From Cyclaneusma minus (lineage: Eukaryota; Ascomycota; Leotiomycetes; Marthamycetales; Marthamycetaceae): 64,000 nucleotides of DNA. Below, one piece after another: positions 1 to 13,103 of the stretch. The DNA lies in NCBI GenBank assembly GCA_037179335.1, contig JAKZHN010000051.1, positions 124,001 through 188,000 on the forward strand. The letters are read 5' to 3'. A program made the position numbers and the translations under genes. The stretch's first letter is position 1. Every line of letters begins with the position of its first letter. The notes under the pieces were generated by a model. The model ran no database searches and was not told where the DNA came from. It saw only the letters and a program-made list of their open reading frames with translations.

Positions 1-612
1 CTTGGCTGAAGGAGACGTATCGAGCGGGGGTATGAGAGCCGGGTCTGGCAGATAGAATGACTCAGCATCGAAAGCCGAACGGGCTGGCGGAGTAGGGACA
101 AAACTGCCGTACAGAGCACCTTTGTTGGCCTCGGCATCCCGCTGCTTTGGTACGTGTAGCGGCGGTGTCGTCTCGACCGGCGCGTGCTTCCGGGCAGCCT
201 CCTCATCGGTGTCGGTCGATGAGCCAGTCTCCGCAGTGGAATAATGGGCATTATCGATCGGCGCTGGCGAATCGCGAAGGGCCTCGCTGGCCTCGCCGTC
301 GTCCTTTTGATTTTTTCGCGAACGGCGTGAGGGAGCATTACTCGGCGTGCGGGCAACTGGATCGGTGGTTCCATATTGGCCTGGTGTCCTCGGTGTCCTC
401 TGGCCCCTGAGAAAGGGTGTGCGGGGAGTGTTATTTGCTCTGGAGATGGCTCGGGCAACCTTCTTGATCTGCTTCTTTCCCTGCTTGTAGTTGAGATATT
501 TGACGCTCCATTCTGCGAAAGCACACTGGTTAGCAGAGCTTTTAGGTAGTAGACGGCAAAGGATTCAGGTACCTGGAACGGCATCTCGCTCCAGCTCTTT
601 GGCAAACTTCAT
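1..612 (-). CDS. SYG1: Syg1/XPR1-like SPX-domain phosphate exporter, 5' part only
   Basis: Exons 612..573 and 512..1, running off the left edge. The start ATG opens MKFAKELERDAVP, and splicing out 572..513 (GTACCT donor, GCTAAC branch region, TTCGCAG acceptor) continues as EWSVKYLNYKQGKKQIKKVA. This is the signature start of the SPX domain of Syg1/XPR1-type proteins. The rest of the visible exon is a low-complexity Thr/Pro/Arg/Ser linker, as is usual inside fungal SPX domains. Family knowledge: the SPX domain senses inositol pyrophosphates and the C-terminal EXS membrane domain exports phosphate. The EXS part lies outside the window, so assignment to Syg1 rather than another SPX protein rests on the N-terminus only. 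It is the 5' end of a minus-strand gene, followed upstream by a 2.8-kb spacer. Confidence 0.8.
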
Positions 613-3457
613 CTTTGCGTAGGAATCAAGGCTGTCACTGCATCGTAGTGGTTATTCGCGGGGTGAAGTGATCAACAAAGCAGCAGCTCGAAGTTCTTAA
701 GAGCTTCTCTTCAACTTGGCACAGAGCAAGTGGGGGGCCCGATGATAGCGGATGAATAGATAGAAGTGAGACGTCGCAGAGGTCACGGATTCTAGGTCAA
801 GGCATTTTCAGGATCACAAGGATTTGATATATTTTCGTCTGGTCTCGCAACGCCAGTGACGCCAAGTAACTTTGGGGCGACTTGGCAGAAAATTGGGCGG
901 TGACCGCACGTGCTTTAGCTCCAAAGGTGGGGAATTCGTTGTCCCACCTCGGCCCTATCATCCGGCCGCAGCCAGGATGTCTCGCCCACCTCTCTTTCCA
1001 CAAAGGCAACTCTATCCCAACACCTGTCCAACCTTCCGCCTGCCACGCGAACCGATCTCTGGGGATGACGATACACTTTTACCCAAATGCAATTAATCCA
1101 CCATGTACATGTATCAGTGACATTCCCGTCACCAAGTCGATTATTTTGTAGTCATTGGCGAACTTAACCTCAGCCTCCCCGAGCCCGAGCGCGGCGGACC
1201 TGAAGATCCTACCCTTCCAACCACTCAGCGTCGTCGAATGACAAAATACTTAACATGGAAGCTGCCACAACTCCTTTGCGCGGCCGGTGAACGCCACGCC
1301 TAAACACCACCGGCAAATCGCCGTGGCTTGACGAGCTTTCCCACTAATGCATTTCCAACATCTACCGCACCTTCTTTCTGCCGGTGACTTTCTCACATAC
1401 GAGTACGGCTCTCTCAGAACTCGAATCAAAGATTCTGAGATCGGGACTTCCCTCCCAGACTGGAGTTCTCCTTTCCTTTCCGACCTCCAGTCCTTGTACT
1501 GACAACAGCTTGGCACCCTACATTTGCATCAATGACGGTGCATCGCCATCATAGCACGCGACCAAGACACTCTTCACAAACTCATCTGGACCCCTTAATC
1601 CCTAGTCCACGACCTGGAGCATTTTTCCCCTTTTTCCACTCTCCCAAACTTCTCCTTTCCCTTTCCGCTTCCGGCCTGACGACAGCTTGACCTCTTTCCG
1701 CTTCGTGCATCGCCAGCATAGCACACGACCTAGACGCCCCTGTGCCAACCTGTCAGGACGGACGTGGACCCCAGCGACCCTTATTCTTTCTCAGGGCTCA
1801 GATCTGAGATCGCATTCGGAGCATCATCCCCAGAGTTCAACGACTTTCTTTTTTTCGGCCTTCCATTATTCCTGACAACAGCTACGGCTCCATAGCACGC
1901 GACCTCAACCCTCTTCCCATGAAAATCAGCCAACCTCAATTTCAAAACCCAATCGTCCCTTTACCCTTATCCAGTCATACCTCAATTTTGAGATCGGAGA
2001 CGGGACATCCCTCCAGAGTTCTCCTCTTTCATCTCATCAGGCATGTCGCAGAGCATGACGTTTTTCTTTTCCCTTTCGATTCTCTAGTCTCCGTGCCCAA
2101 TCTCCTTATCATCTGGCAGAACGTGCTTGGATTCTCGCATCTGAGTTGTTCGCCTTGTTCCACCTACTCACTCTTCAGAATCTTCGGAACATGCATTATT
2201 ACTCGTGCAAAACTGCTCTGACCACATAGAAATTTCGAAAGTTCTACTCTTCTCTTTTTCGAAACTTGAATAGTAGGATCACGAACATAATTTCCTAATC
2301 AGGCGAGCGCCTCAAAGCAGGTGTACGACCAGTACATAGCCCTGCCGTGCTCTTTTGCTCCCTACATGTAGGTAGTTACCACAATATCTTCCGCCACTCA
2401 ACCTGTCGATTTTCTCCAGGAACATCAACCAGTTACAAGCTACATGTACCCATGTATCTAACATCTCGATTCTCCAAATTCCTAACATTACCCTGCGCCG
2501 CTGCGGCACCGCGAATCCCAAACTCTCGATATCCGTAGCTTCAGCCTCAACCAAACCCCCCAGTGCTCGTAGGCTTTGCTCAAGGCATTTGGCCGTTCCT
2601 GGACCTCTTCGCCTCCCGTGTGAATTGAAGCCAACCTGGAAATTCTGAAATTTTGGGTTTTAAAAAAGGCATACATCACGCACAAGATTTCCTAATCTGG
2701 CCGAAGCCCCGGTATATGGGCGTGGGGAATGGCCTTGAAAGTCCAACGCACGAGACAACAGCCCTGCCAGCACGGTTGCCGTACTTCAAAAAAGCTCCAT
2801 CTCTCACAACCGCCGATCATCGATCTTTGGTATGTCTCAGGTACATGCGCAAGATTTCTTGCATAGCCGCTGCGGCACGGGGATCCAACATCTCGATACC
2901 CGCTCGGATGTCTGACCGGACACGGGACGAAAGATCTATCTCTGTACCACACACCATCACCACACCTTAACATCACCATACATCACGTATCCAAAACCAC
3001 AAGATCACCAATCACACTGCCAAGAACATGCCCAAGTACTTCCATATTAATTTCTGATTACGCGTGCTCGCGGTGTCAAAAGCCCACCTGGGTATTTGCG
3101 ACATCCCACCCGTCGCCTGCCTGCCTGCCTCCAGCAAATAAAGTAAAAGGGTATCATGATATCCGTTCCGTTTCCCGTTGTAGCTTGTAAAGCAAGCAAC
3201 CATCAAAGCCCACAGTACCAGATGCCTCTTGTACTCCCACCCAGTAACCATGCGTCCAAATGCCCAGCTTGTTTTGAAAATGAACCTGTGCGAATCCCAC
3301 GCTCAGCCATGCGTGTAAATGCTTAATGAAGCAGTCGCGTGATAGAGCTTCTTCAAACGAAAGGGCCCAAAAAATCGGCCATCATGTGAAGACCAGCAAT
3401 GATTCCTACCATCAGCAAAGTGAAACTCTCCTCATCTACCCACTCACTCCTGATCAC
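613..3457. other. Gene-poor spacer
   Basis: About 2.8 kb between the start of the SPX gene and the end of the Rad9-like gene. Open frames here are short, overlap on both strands and show no recognisable domain or splice-consistent extension. It contains a diverged repeat (1430-2060) and three copies of the palindrome TACATGTA (1106, 2363, 2441). I see no convincing gene. Confidence 0.6.
1430..2060. repeat. Diverged tandem repeat, about 170-bp period
   Basis: The string CATAGCACRCGACC occurs at 1550, 1717 and 1891, spaced 167 and 174 bp. It is each time preceded by a GACRACAGCT word (about 1501, 1679, 1874). A GAGATCGG-type word with CAGAGTTCTCC/CCAGAGTTC recurs near 1437, 1805 and 1993. This looks like three to four decayed copies of one unit. 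No open frame is conserved between copies. Confidence 0.55.
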
Positions 3458-6400
3458 TCAATCCTCATCCATCAACGATCCCAAGATCAAACTCTGCACC
3501 ACGAACTCGTCGCTAATGATCTTCACCTTCTTGGTCGGCGGTGCATCATTCTCCGCCACACTCGCCCTCTTTCTCTTCCCCTTGCCCGACGCAAACGCAA
3601 GACCGTAGATATTGTTCTCTGTCTCTGCCTCACTGCCATTGGCATACACCAAATCCCACGTCTCACCATCCTCCTCTGCCTGCTTCAGCACCTCACGGGC
3701 TTCCTGCGCGCTCGCCACACGTGACACTCTGGCTGTACCCAGGGCACACGTGAGCCACACATAAGCTGTCTTTTTGGTCTCTTCGGCCTTTCCTTTGCCC
3801 ATGATCAGCAGTACAGACTTTCCTGCCAGGAGGCGCTCGCGGTTCTGGAAGGTCTCGACGAATTGAGCTGCGTCAGGTGGGTAGGGTGTCAGAATACGAC
3901 TGCGCGTGGCTCCGCCCAGGAAAGTGGATACGCCTGCTGATAGCAAGTATGGAGAAAATGGGAGGGCACGCTCCCTCTCCACAGATTTCTTCACCCACTC
4001 TCCAGCAAGACAAGGCAGGCCGAGAGCGAGGGCTTGCATGTACTTGGATTTTCGGCTATGCTCATCCGTGATCAAAGCAACAAAGCCAGTATCAAGGGCT
4101 TCAGAGGTAAGCCTAAGCCCGGTGGTCGTAGAATCTGCGTCAGCCGTGGGAGGAGTCAGGAGATTTGAGATTTCGTTGTTCTCAAACAGCTGTTCAAAGC
4201 CGTCTTCCAGGATTCTGCCGCCGTGCTCCTTGATGAGAGTGGACACACATTCTCTCTCCTTATCGCTTTTGCTAGGATATGATACGGCAAAGGCCATGTC
4301 TGAGAAGATAGCCGTGCCCGACCTGACAGAGCTGACACTCCTGAGAGAACGTGCAGGACTTGGTTGGACCGGTAGCGACGCGTCAGTATCTTCCTCTTCG
4401 TAATTCGCGGCGCCCACAGAACGTCGCTTTGGCAACGCTCTCTTTGCGGGAGTGGCTGGTGCAGGCTCCGATCGCTCTGGAGTCACCGAAGCTGCACTCA
4501 CGGATGACAGGCGTTTGGCTGCTCTAGTACTAGCACGAGTAGAAGACGCGGGAGGGGGCATGTCGGATTTTGCTTTGGCCTTCGTGACTTCCTTTGCCTC
4601 CGTAGTCTTCTTGGAACGACCTGCGCCGCGTTTGGTATATGTCTTTTTGACGCGGGGACTGGCTTTCGCGGGACTGGCTTTCACAGAGATTGTACTACCA
4701 AAACTCGTCGTCCTCTCCTGTGCAGTCGAGCCATTTGAGCTAGATGAGTCTGAACGTCCAGTTAAGTCGAATACCGAAGGTGCAGCTGAAGCCGGAGTCG
4801 GACGTGATGCAGGAGGGGGTTCCACCGAGCGAAGACTGGACAAATCCGATGTCTTCGTAGACTGTGGCGGAGCTTCTCTCGGTCCCTGCGTTGTAGCGTT
4901 TTCCCCGGCAGAGGGCACAGATGGTTCACGTGCTCGTTTGGACTGAGATGCCCGTCCAGCTTGAGAAGCTCGTTCGGCCTGAGATGCTCGTCCAACTTGA
5001 GATAATCGTTCAGCTAGAGATGCTTGTCCAGCTTGAGATGCTCGTCCAGCTAGAGATGCTCGTCCAGCTTGAGATGCCCTTTTGGGCTGAGATGCTCGTT
5101 TGGGTTCAGGAGCTTGCTCGACTTCAGGCGCTTCTTCGAGTTCAGGTGCTCGTTCAGGACTGGCTGTTCGTTCACGACCAGACGCCTTTCGAGCATTCGA
5201 CACCTTCCGAGCAATCCGAGGTGGCGAAGACCCAATACCCACAGCATTCGCGAAAGCTTCATCCTGTGTCAGTCCAGGCACGTCAATATCCAGTCCAAAG
5301 TCCGGTTGCGCAACAGGAGACTGGTTCAGGTCAGCAAAAGGCGGGTGTTGGGTGCCCGGCGGGCTCGTCTCTGGAACGCGCGTGATACTATCAGCTTGCG
5401 TAGGCGGTTTGAGACTCGGACGAGGTGCTTCAAGGCTAAAATACACGGTTGAGGCTTGTCTTGAAGACTGAACAGCTTCTTGGCTGCGTTGAGAACCGTT
5501 GTGGGAGCTATTGGCGCTGATTTCTGTCTCTCCGTCGTGGTCCAAAGCAGGGACTGGCTCAGCAGCAGGTGATGGGAGTTCAGAGATTAGACGGTGCTGT
5601 TCGGCAGCATCTTTTTGCCCTTGGCGCACTTGGCCAACAGCGTCGGCTTCTTCTTCCATCTCTTCATCCTGAGCCTCTTCGTTGGCAGCCACGGCTTCTT
5701 CTCCCGCATCTTCATCGTGAGCCTCCTCGTCGTAAACCTCTTCATCGTGAGGCATTTCACTCCGAATATCTTCCTCCTGAGGCTCTTCATCCTGACTGTC
5801 TCCGTCACCCAACTCGGTTTCGACGTCAGCGTCAGCGAGGTCGTCTTCAACCTCGGCTCCAACATCGGCTTCCGCAGCATCTCGCATGGCATTGTCCTCT
5901 TCAGCCTCTTCAGCCTCTTCAGGAGCTTCAGTCTCCTCTCCGTCATCCTCTTCCACAGCGTCATCCGGCTTTGCCACGACCTGGGAGTCCGGTACGACAT
6001 CCTGGTCTGGGTCAACGGCAGGATCCGTAGCCCCTGTAACTTGGGATGTCTCTCCATCTTGGGTGTCTCGGGCTTTCTTTCCGGAACACTGATCCAGGTA
6101 CTTTTCTTGAGAACTCCTCTTTCTCCTCTGACCACCTGCCGGAGCAATCGGCGCATCATTTACGCGAGGTGAGCTAGAGGGGTCTGTCGAGACGACTTGC
6201 GGCCTCTCATCTTCGACAGGAGAACTGGATCGAGGCTTGGCTTTAACGGCAGCCATCTCCTTTCGAGCGGCTTCTCGTTGCTTTTCCCTTTTTCTCCTGA
6301 TTCTATGTCGTCGAGCTATTTCGTCTTCACTGAAGTCCTGACTGAGATCATCGTCCTTCTGGAACGAAGAGGAGATCTCAAAGTTACGACGTCGTTCCTG

Positions 6401-7779
6401 GGATGCCTTACGTGGCTCGGAAGTAGCCGAAGGTTCTCGTCGTGACTGTACTAGCGATTTTGTCGACTTGAGGGACGTCTTCATAAGTCCTCCAGTAGAA
6501 GCCCTTGGCTCGCTGGTATTGCGAACAACAGGGCCGAGGTCAGAAGTACCCTTTCGGATCCTTGCGTTCATGTCGGAAGAGGCAAGGACTTGGGGGAGAC
6601 TGCTCGACTCTTGAGGCCGTATAGCCGGTTCGTCCCGGCGAGCGAGGGGAGAACTCTGCGAGTCAAGCTCCGGTGGTTCATTGTAGCTTGGCGGGGAAGG
6701 CCTCTTCGACAGTGCACTAGAAAGGCCACGACCTGCTGTATGTGGCGTTGGCTGTGTTGCATCAAACAATTGCCCGGGTGAGATGACAGCTCCTCGGCTT
6801 CCGGCAAAAGGGTTGGCATGATGAGGCGTCTCGGGTGGCAGGAAGTGTGGCGGTGACTGGTTCGTGTCAAACGTGTGCTGATCGACATCGTGCTGACTGA
6901 AGTGGAGGTTTACGGGGCCATCATCCTGTGACTCTTCCTCAATTGGTTCCGGGTCTTCAATCGAAGCCTCCTGTGCACCATTTTGCAGAGCAGCCGGCAA
7001 CGCATTCGACACCGAGAGATACGGACGACTCTCGTAAATAGACGGGTCATTCTCCTGAGTTGGAGAACCGGTCAATTGGGACGATACGCCGTCCATGGTT
7101 TTCCGAACTTTTCGAAGCTGGGGTAGAGACTGTTGCTTCGGGAGGCTGTCGGGCTCGGTTTCTTTCAGAGTCGTGTGTGCGGCAGTGTGTTCGTCCGTGT
7201 CCGACGATGTGCGTTTGCTGGGTGGGAGTTCCGGCTTTCGGAACTGCGATTGCTCATCGGTGTTCGATGAAATGTCTTTGCTGGGTGGGAGTTCCGGCAG
7301 TGGGAGCTCCAATTGCTCATCCTCTGCCTGACTTTCTTCTACCGGGTGATCGAACTCGAAGTCAAGCAGTACTTCCTCTTCTGGTATGAGCGAATCGGCC
7401 AAAGGATCGTCGTCGTCGGCGTCAGAAGCAACAGTTCGGTCTTCGAAGGTGACACTTTTCCTTGCAGCAGCAGCAACAACAGCGTCGCCACCTTCTCCAG
7501 GCTCCTCTTCGTCGTGTTTGCTCAATCTCGACGCGTCTCGAGCTTGAAAGGGAACGATCTGCACGATGGTCAGTGCGTCTGCACCAAACCTTGCAAAAGT
7601 AAAGTCTGTCGCGTCTTGTGGGAACGCGGTACATCACCTACCTGCGAAGGGCCCGCTGGATCAGACGAAAGAACCTCGTGTTTGATCGCTCTCAGGGCTT
7701 GTGACTCGAGCGAACCCTGAACGCCATCGTATGCAAATTGCTCGGCAGCCTTCTTGCTGCGATGGTACTGAGGAGCCAT
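3458..7779 (-). CDS. rad9/crb2: Rad9/Crb2-like DNA-damage checkpoint mediator with C-terminal BRCT pair
   Basis: Exons 7779..7642 and 7558..3458 give about 1412 aa; the 83-nt intron has a GTAGGT donor and a CTGAC branch before GTGCAG. Most of the protein is low-complexity, acidic and Ser/Thr-rich with many SQ/TQ sites. Roughly residues 860-920 form a degenerate RASQ repeat. The last ~280 residues hold two BRCT-type modules: one starts IFSDMAFAVSY with HGGRILEDGFEQLFE, followed by GFVALITDEHSRKSKYMQAL and a WVKKSV tryptophan. This matches the C-terminus of fungal Rad9/Crb2, which binds phosphorylated histone H2A and recruits the effector kinase. The Tudor-like (Rad53-binding) block normally found just before the BRCTs is not obvious. 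Length fits budding-yeast Rad9 (about 1300 aa). Identity is fairly sure, fine function inferred. Confidence 0.8.
4930..5115 (-). repeat. Coding tandem repeat in the Rad9-like gene
   Basis: A 12-18-bp degenerate repeat of the type GAGATGCTCGTCCAGCT (plus strand) is iterated about ten times and encodes RASQ/RASL repeats with AGRASQ-like spacing. It is in frame and expected to vary in length between strains. Confidence 0.75.
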
Positions 7780-8819
7780 TGTCGAGGGCTCCTCGCGGGT
7801 AGCTGCGCCGATGGAGATGCGGATTCAGATTGCGGCGGATGGGGGACTGCACGGATCTGGAAAACGCGCTAGAGTAGCGCTATCACGTGGCGCTGAGCCG
7901 TTAGCGGCAATTCGTGCAACCGCCGACGTCCGTGATCCAAGAACCGAAAGATGAAATATATGGATTTGACCAAGGACAAGACTTCAATTCACGATGTCTG
8001 TACCTGCTGTGAACTAAAGTGCAAAATGGACGATATCTAGAGAGGTGGCGAGCGACACGTCTTGTGACACTTTTCCATTCTTGTAGTATCGTTTCTTTGT
8101 CCGGTGAATGTCTACATGTACTCCAGCGACTCTCTTTCGCCAATCGACGGCGGCATTTTGAAATGGCAGTAACAGCACTTCGACATAGCAGAGGCTTTAG
8201 AAGACTTGCAAATCGTTGTTACTACCCTTACTAAGTCGAAAGTATCCTCGATCATTTCACCTGTTCCTTTAACTCAGATTCCCGGTTCATGACTTGTCAC
8301 CACGAGCATGATTACCGCCATCTATCATTTGATTTTAGGAAACCTAAATCTCAGAGCCTCAAGTTCAAAAGGCTCACGATGTAACAAGAAAACACGGCGT
8401 CGATGTAGGTCCCCATTGGTGTTTAACAGTTCAATTCTGGAATTTGGATTACGCCTAATAAGCATCTAAACTACACTTCCTTGCGAACCTCCCTGTCCTG
8501 AGACCAGTGCCAGCCACGGCGAGAAACGCCAATAGCCTAACCCAAATCCCATCCCGCATTCCCGCTATGCTTCGAAATACGCTGGAAATAAATGCAAACG
8601 CGAACGAACTCCTTTGTCTGCCCAAGACCCGAGAAAAGAGGAATTCCTTGCTTTTGCGAGTCCATCCGAACAGTGAAAACAGTGCAAATCAACCCGCCCC
8701 CCCGCCTCTGATTCCTGTGTCCATCTGCGCTTAAAGCTTTCTGGTACTGTTCTTGCCGGATCTTTTCCTTGGGTATCTTTTCGTTCTTTCTGTCCTCACC
8801 TTAACGCACCTTTCGCATC
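7780..8819. other. Spacer with the Rad9-like gene's promoter side
   Basis: About 1 kb between the start of the Rad9-like gene and the 3' end of the esterase gene, both on the minus strand. It holds one TACATGTA palindrome (8113-8120). I see no gene. Confidence 0.5.
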
Positions 8820-10519
8820 TCAAGCACCCACAGCAATGGGCTCCACAACCTCGCCCGTCTCCTTTCTCAGCTCACCACCGACCTCCTTATCCTCCTGAAT
8901 GCCCGCTGCGGCCTTGGCATTACTCTCCTCTCGGCCCTCGTCCTCATTCACGTCCAGCACATCCAACATGCTAGGATCAATGTATGTCCATCCCCTCACA
9001 CCTTCTCTGTTCTCCCCGAAAATCATAGTATCGTTTTTCGATGCTTGTTCCGTCGTATCCGTCTTGCCGTCCGTAGACACAATCTCCATATCCTCCTTGC
9101 ACGTCGGCGCAACCTCCACACCCGCCTCTCGCAGCACCTGCAGCACAGCCCGAATGTTCAGCGTCATGCAGCGTTCCGGCTCCTCGCTTGCGAAGATCTT
9201 CTTTGTCATGTACGGGAACAGGATGCCGAAATCGCTCTGGCTCAGATGAGCAGAGCTTACGGGATAGTAGAACCGTGGTGCTTTTCCGCCTTCGAATTTG
9301 CCGTCGAAGTTGTCGTTTGTAGGGTCGGGCGATAGAAGACGTTTGGTGGATTTGAGATTTTGGCGCCATTTTACAAAGTGTTCGGATTCCACTGCCAGGA
9401 GACGGGAGCCACCAGGTCCGCCTGGGGCGTAGCTGGGCAGGGGCTTATCCCAGAGCCAGCGAACCGTAGGAGCACGCAGGGGCATACACCAGGTGTCGAG
9501 AAGCATGACGGGGTTGTTTGGGGTGATTTGCGAGCAGATGGCGGATCGTGAGGATGGGGTAAAAAGGGGTTCGTATTCCTTTGGAGCGTCTTTGGCTTCG
9601 GGAGCGTAAAAGGCGGATTTGAGGAGTTGTACGATTGTCGCAGCGCCAAATGAGTGACCGGCGAATGCGATGCTTCCAGGCTCTTGCACACCCATCTTGC
9701 TTGCGAATTGTGCCAGACTGGCGGACGAGGAGTTGAGGTTCGTGAGCGGTTTTCCATTGTCAATTTTCAGCATCGAGTCGTGGATACAGCCCATTTCCCA
9801 TAATCTGATCTTCAGCTGAGTGTTTCTGGCGGCTTCTACTTCTGGAGAGGGCGTGTGCGAGTATCGAGTATAGGTGGTGTGCCGTCTGCTTGTCTTGCGA
9901 GCTGTCTTCTCATCTCCAGAAGCCATATCGGCTGTCGGCACATCGCGAATAAAGGAAATTGGCGTAGATCCGTCTCGGTGCTCAGGAGCGATAACAATCA
10001 TGCCATGGCTGGCGACTGATCCGCAGAGATGTGAATATGCGTTTCGGGAACCACCAAGGCCGTGTGAAAAGAGCATAACCGGCCATCGGCCATTGGAAGT
10101 CTTGGGTTCTGCCAGTGGCGCATTCTTTCGGACTGGGATGTAGATGTAGTAGAGCAGAGGGGCCATGTAACTGGAGAGCGCAAAACAGTCAGTCTTGTCC
10201 AGACAATATTCTCTGCCAGGAGAGCGACTCACGAGATGATTTTTGCCAGCGTGGATCCTATGCCCAAGAAGCGCGAGTAGGCGGCAATGTACTCTCTTTG
10301 AGGCGAAGGAATCCAGCTGGCCTGCTTGTGTTTCTTCTTACCATCATCCACGCAAGGGTAGAATATGCGATACTGTACAGTCTGTATCGTCGCGTCAGGA
10401 GCGGCAGAGGGCGATTCGAGTTCCGAGGCAGGCAGCTCGACATCGATGGTGCCGACTTTGTAGGGGCCGGTGTAGTCCGGGAAGACGGGTACCGGCGACT
10501 GAAAGGGAAAGGAGACCAT
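8820..10519 (-). CDS. Platelet-activating-factor acetylhydrolase-like alpha/beta hydrolase
   Basis: Exons 10519..10233 and 10170..8820 give 545 aa; the intron has a GTGAGTC donor and a CTCTCCAG acceptor. The start chosen is MVSFPFQSPVPV; a longer in-frame start 54 nt upstream would add an Arg-rich run. The core has PVMLFSHGLGGSRNAYS (oxyanion region) and a nucleophile elbow GHSFGAAT with Ser at about residue 269. A DTWCMPL block and SAHLSQSDFG are candidates for the Asp and His of the triad. These match the fungal PAF-AH/phospholipase A2 group VII family, which cleaves short or oxidised acyl chains from phospholipids. The C-terminal ~100 residues after the hydrolase fold are acidic and poorly conserved. 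There is no clear signal peptide, so an intracellular enzyme is likely. The true substrate is unknown. Confidence 0.85.
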
Positions 10520-13103
10520 CTTTCTTGGGAAGATGTTTGGTTGTCGCGGTCGCAGTCGCAGTCGCGCTATCATCCAGAGGGCGAAGGTATATAGGTTCGG
10601 GAGCAGCTGAAGGGGCAGTATGGCGATTCTCTTTCAGGGAGGTGAGACGGAGGTGAGATAAGGCTGGCGCAGTCGAAGTGAGTTCACGAGTACATGCAGA
10701 CTGGGCTCGCTGATGCAAATACGATTGAATGCGACCACTATGTAGGAGAAGGCCAAAGGGGCTCGCGAAAGTGAAGAAGAGAAGAAGCGAAGAAGGAGAG
10801 CGAGGACGGAGATGGGAGAAAAAAGGATCGCAATCAAGCGGCGTCAGCGCCGGCTGGGCAAAGCCTTGGCTCGAAATAGAGGCAGTGGCACAGCGTTGTC
10901 GCGTGCTCCTTTCAACTTTCCACCAATCAGATCCTATCCCAAGCCATAGTGTGGGGGCAGCGATCTGACGTAGGACTCGCATCGACAGAAACTTGACTCC
11001 ATCAAGAAGGGCAGCACACGACATGATCGTCTTGAAACTGTTAAAAGTGCTTCCGAAAGGACATTTTCTGTCCTCTCTTCTCCTCCTTCGTGTTGGTAGT
11101 TGCCCTCGTGACCTCCACCCTTCTCCATTGCGAGCGAACGACCGGCTTGAGTCCGAGCCGTGTATCACATGTGAATCGGCGATACTTCTGTGGTTTGGTA
11201 TTTTGTACCGTGTTACAAATATACAATTGTACCTCCTTTTACTACTCTCTGACGTGGCAGTCAAATCTCCCCACGGTCACTCAAGTCTTGTTCCACATCG
11301 ATCTTCGATTTCAAGCCTAAAAGGAGATTTTGAGAGGCTGAAAGAATTGACTTCGCTCTTATCAAGCGCTATCAACGTCCCGAGGCTTCGGCCTGCCGCC
11401 TTTCCCCGATCCCGTATTTCCGCAACTCTGGCAAAAGCATCGTCATGGCTTTCTTCAAACATTTGGTAATCCCCATCCTCAAATCACCAGAACACCCCCA
11501 AATTCATGATTCCTAAATACAATCGGCGAGCCCTTAGGATGCACATCAGCCACAATTTCTCCATTCGCCGCTCTTGTCCCCAAACATTGAACAATTTCCG
11601 CAGACAAATTTGCCCAAAATTTTCCTTTCCATTTTTCAATTTTCACGATCGCCAATCGTCATCGGCCGCTCCCGACCCCGACGCTATCAAAGTCCGGGGT
11701 CCCCAAGCCTCAAAAACCTGTCAAGCCTCCCGGAGTGACATCACCGCCCGCCCACACAACATTGAAGCTGGGATCCAGAACGTCTCCACCCATGGTGGCG
11801 GTGCTGTGAGGCTCCATGTCGCCGCAGGCCCCCATATTATGGAAGCTATGTCGGAATGGCGTCACTACCGACTATTCGAAACCAGAAAACTCCCCGTCCG
11901 TGGTAGGTAATGGTTAATCGCTCCGCGGCGGGGTCCAAAATAATGCCCGATTTCCGTGCTGAATTCCGAGTTTCCTGGCGAGTCTTGACATCATGAGGTC
12001 GGCAATTCTTTTCTTGCCTGTTGAGACTTGAGTTTTGACACCTTGGCGGACCGGAGGAAGCTCCGGACTATACGGTGCTTCAATTAAAATTCGAGATATG
12101 CTGGATTTGGGAGCTTAGAATAAAGTAGAGCTTCGCGGGTTCCCGCTTTAGTCTACGCTCTGTAGTCAAGAATCCAATTGGAAAAGGCTGGGACGATTTG
12201 CCAGCGCGGAAGTCAGACCTTCTGCGCAGACGTCCCCGAGCTGCCCGCCCGGACGGACTGTCGATGTGTAACAAAATTTGACCTGGTTTATAAACGACCA
12301 GCCAATCATGTTTCATATATCCTCTCCTCAGTTTTGTTGCGTGTCGAAAGATTCACACTCGGACGGTCTACCCAGGTATCCCTCCCAGACATCCTCTTAG
12401 CTCTTTATGCGTCCTTTCCAGGGCTTTCCCCAGATCTCCTCTCCAAGCATCCTCGCTGGAAGGGCACCTCAATGGGTTACCGAGCTCTTAAGCGTCACCT
12501 ACTCATCGTACTAACTACCAATCGTAGGCCCCGGGTCTTTCCCACCACTGGAAGGTAGAAAGTGAAGACCAGCACGGTTCCAAGTCCGAGTCATCTGCAG
12601 GGTAGTCAACTCATCACAGCATCACGGATCCCAAGCACCAATGTTCCTTTTCTGTGGATATCTCATTATCTATCAACAATGCTTCAATACAAATGCCAGT
12701 TCCATATCCCCCCTCCCAAACACACGATAACGCCCATCCCCCGATTTTTGTCGGACTCTCAGCCCCTCATCTATGCGAATAGATAAACAGACGAACGACG
12801 AAACAGCTAGCTAGCAAAGGCTTCGCTGATCAGCCTCTCATGTTGAAGAGTAAGAGATGCAACAAGACGCCCAAACGCCCTGCTCACCATACGCCTACTA
12901 TAGACGCAGATGCACAAAACAGTTCAAGCTGTCCTAGAAATCTGCCCATAGCAAGATATCTAGACAGCCCTGCCTGCTTCCATTCACCAATAAAACATAC
13001 AAACCATATCATAGTCCTGATGACCAGGAAGAACGAGCCGTCGTCCTCCCCCTGGTCAAACTTCAAGACCATCAGTGAAATAATTCACATGGCACACACC
13101 CAC
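10520..13103. other. Spacer without a supported gene
   Basis: About 2.6 kb upstream of the esterase gene and downstream of the CAF-1 gene. Several open frames of 100-290 codons exist, including a minus-strand one at 10395-11264 that overlaps the esterase's first exon. They lack domains and splice support. I see no RNA gene or repeat. Confidence 0.45.

Noticed and set aside
5594..6172. Long frames on both strands inside the Rad9-like gene
   Set aside because: They are other-frame readings of Glu/Asp-rich coding sequence.
10395..11264. A 289-codon minus-strand frame upstream of the esterase gene
   Set aside because: It overlaps the esterase's first exon in another frame, has no domain and would displace a well-supported gene start.
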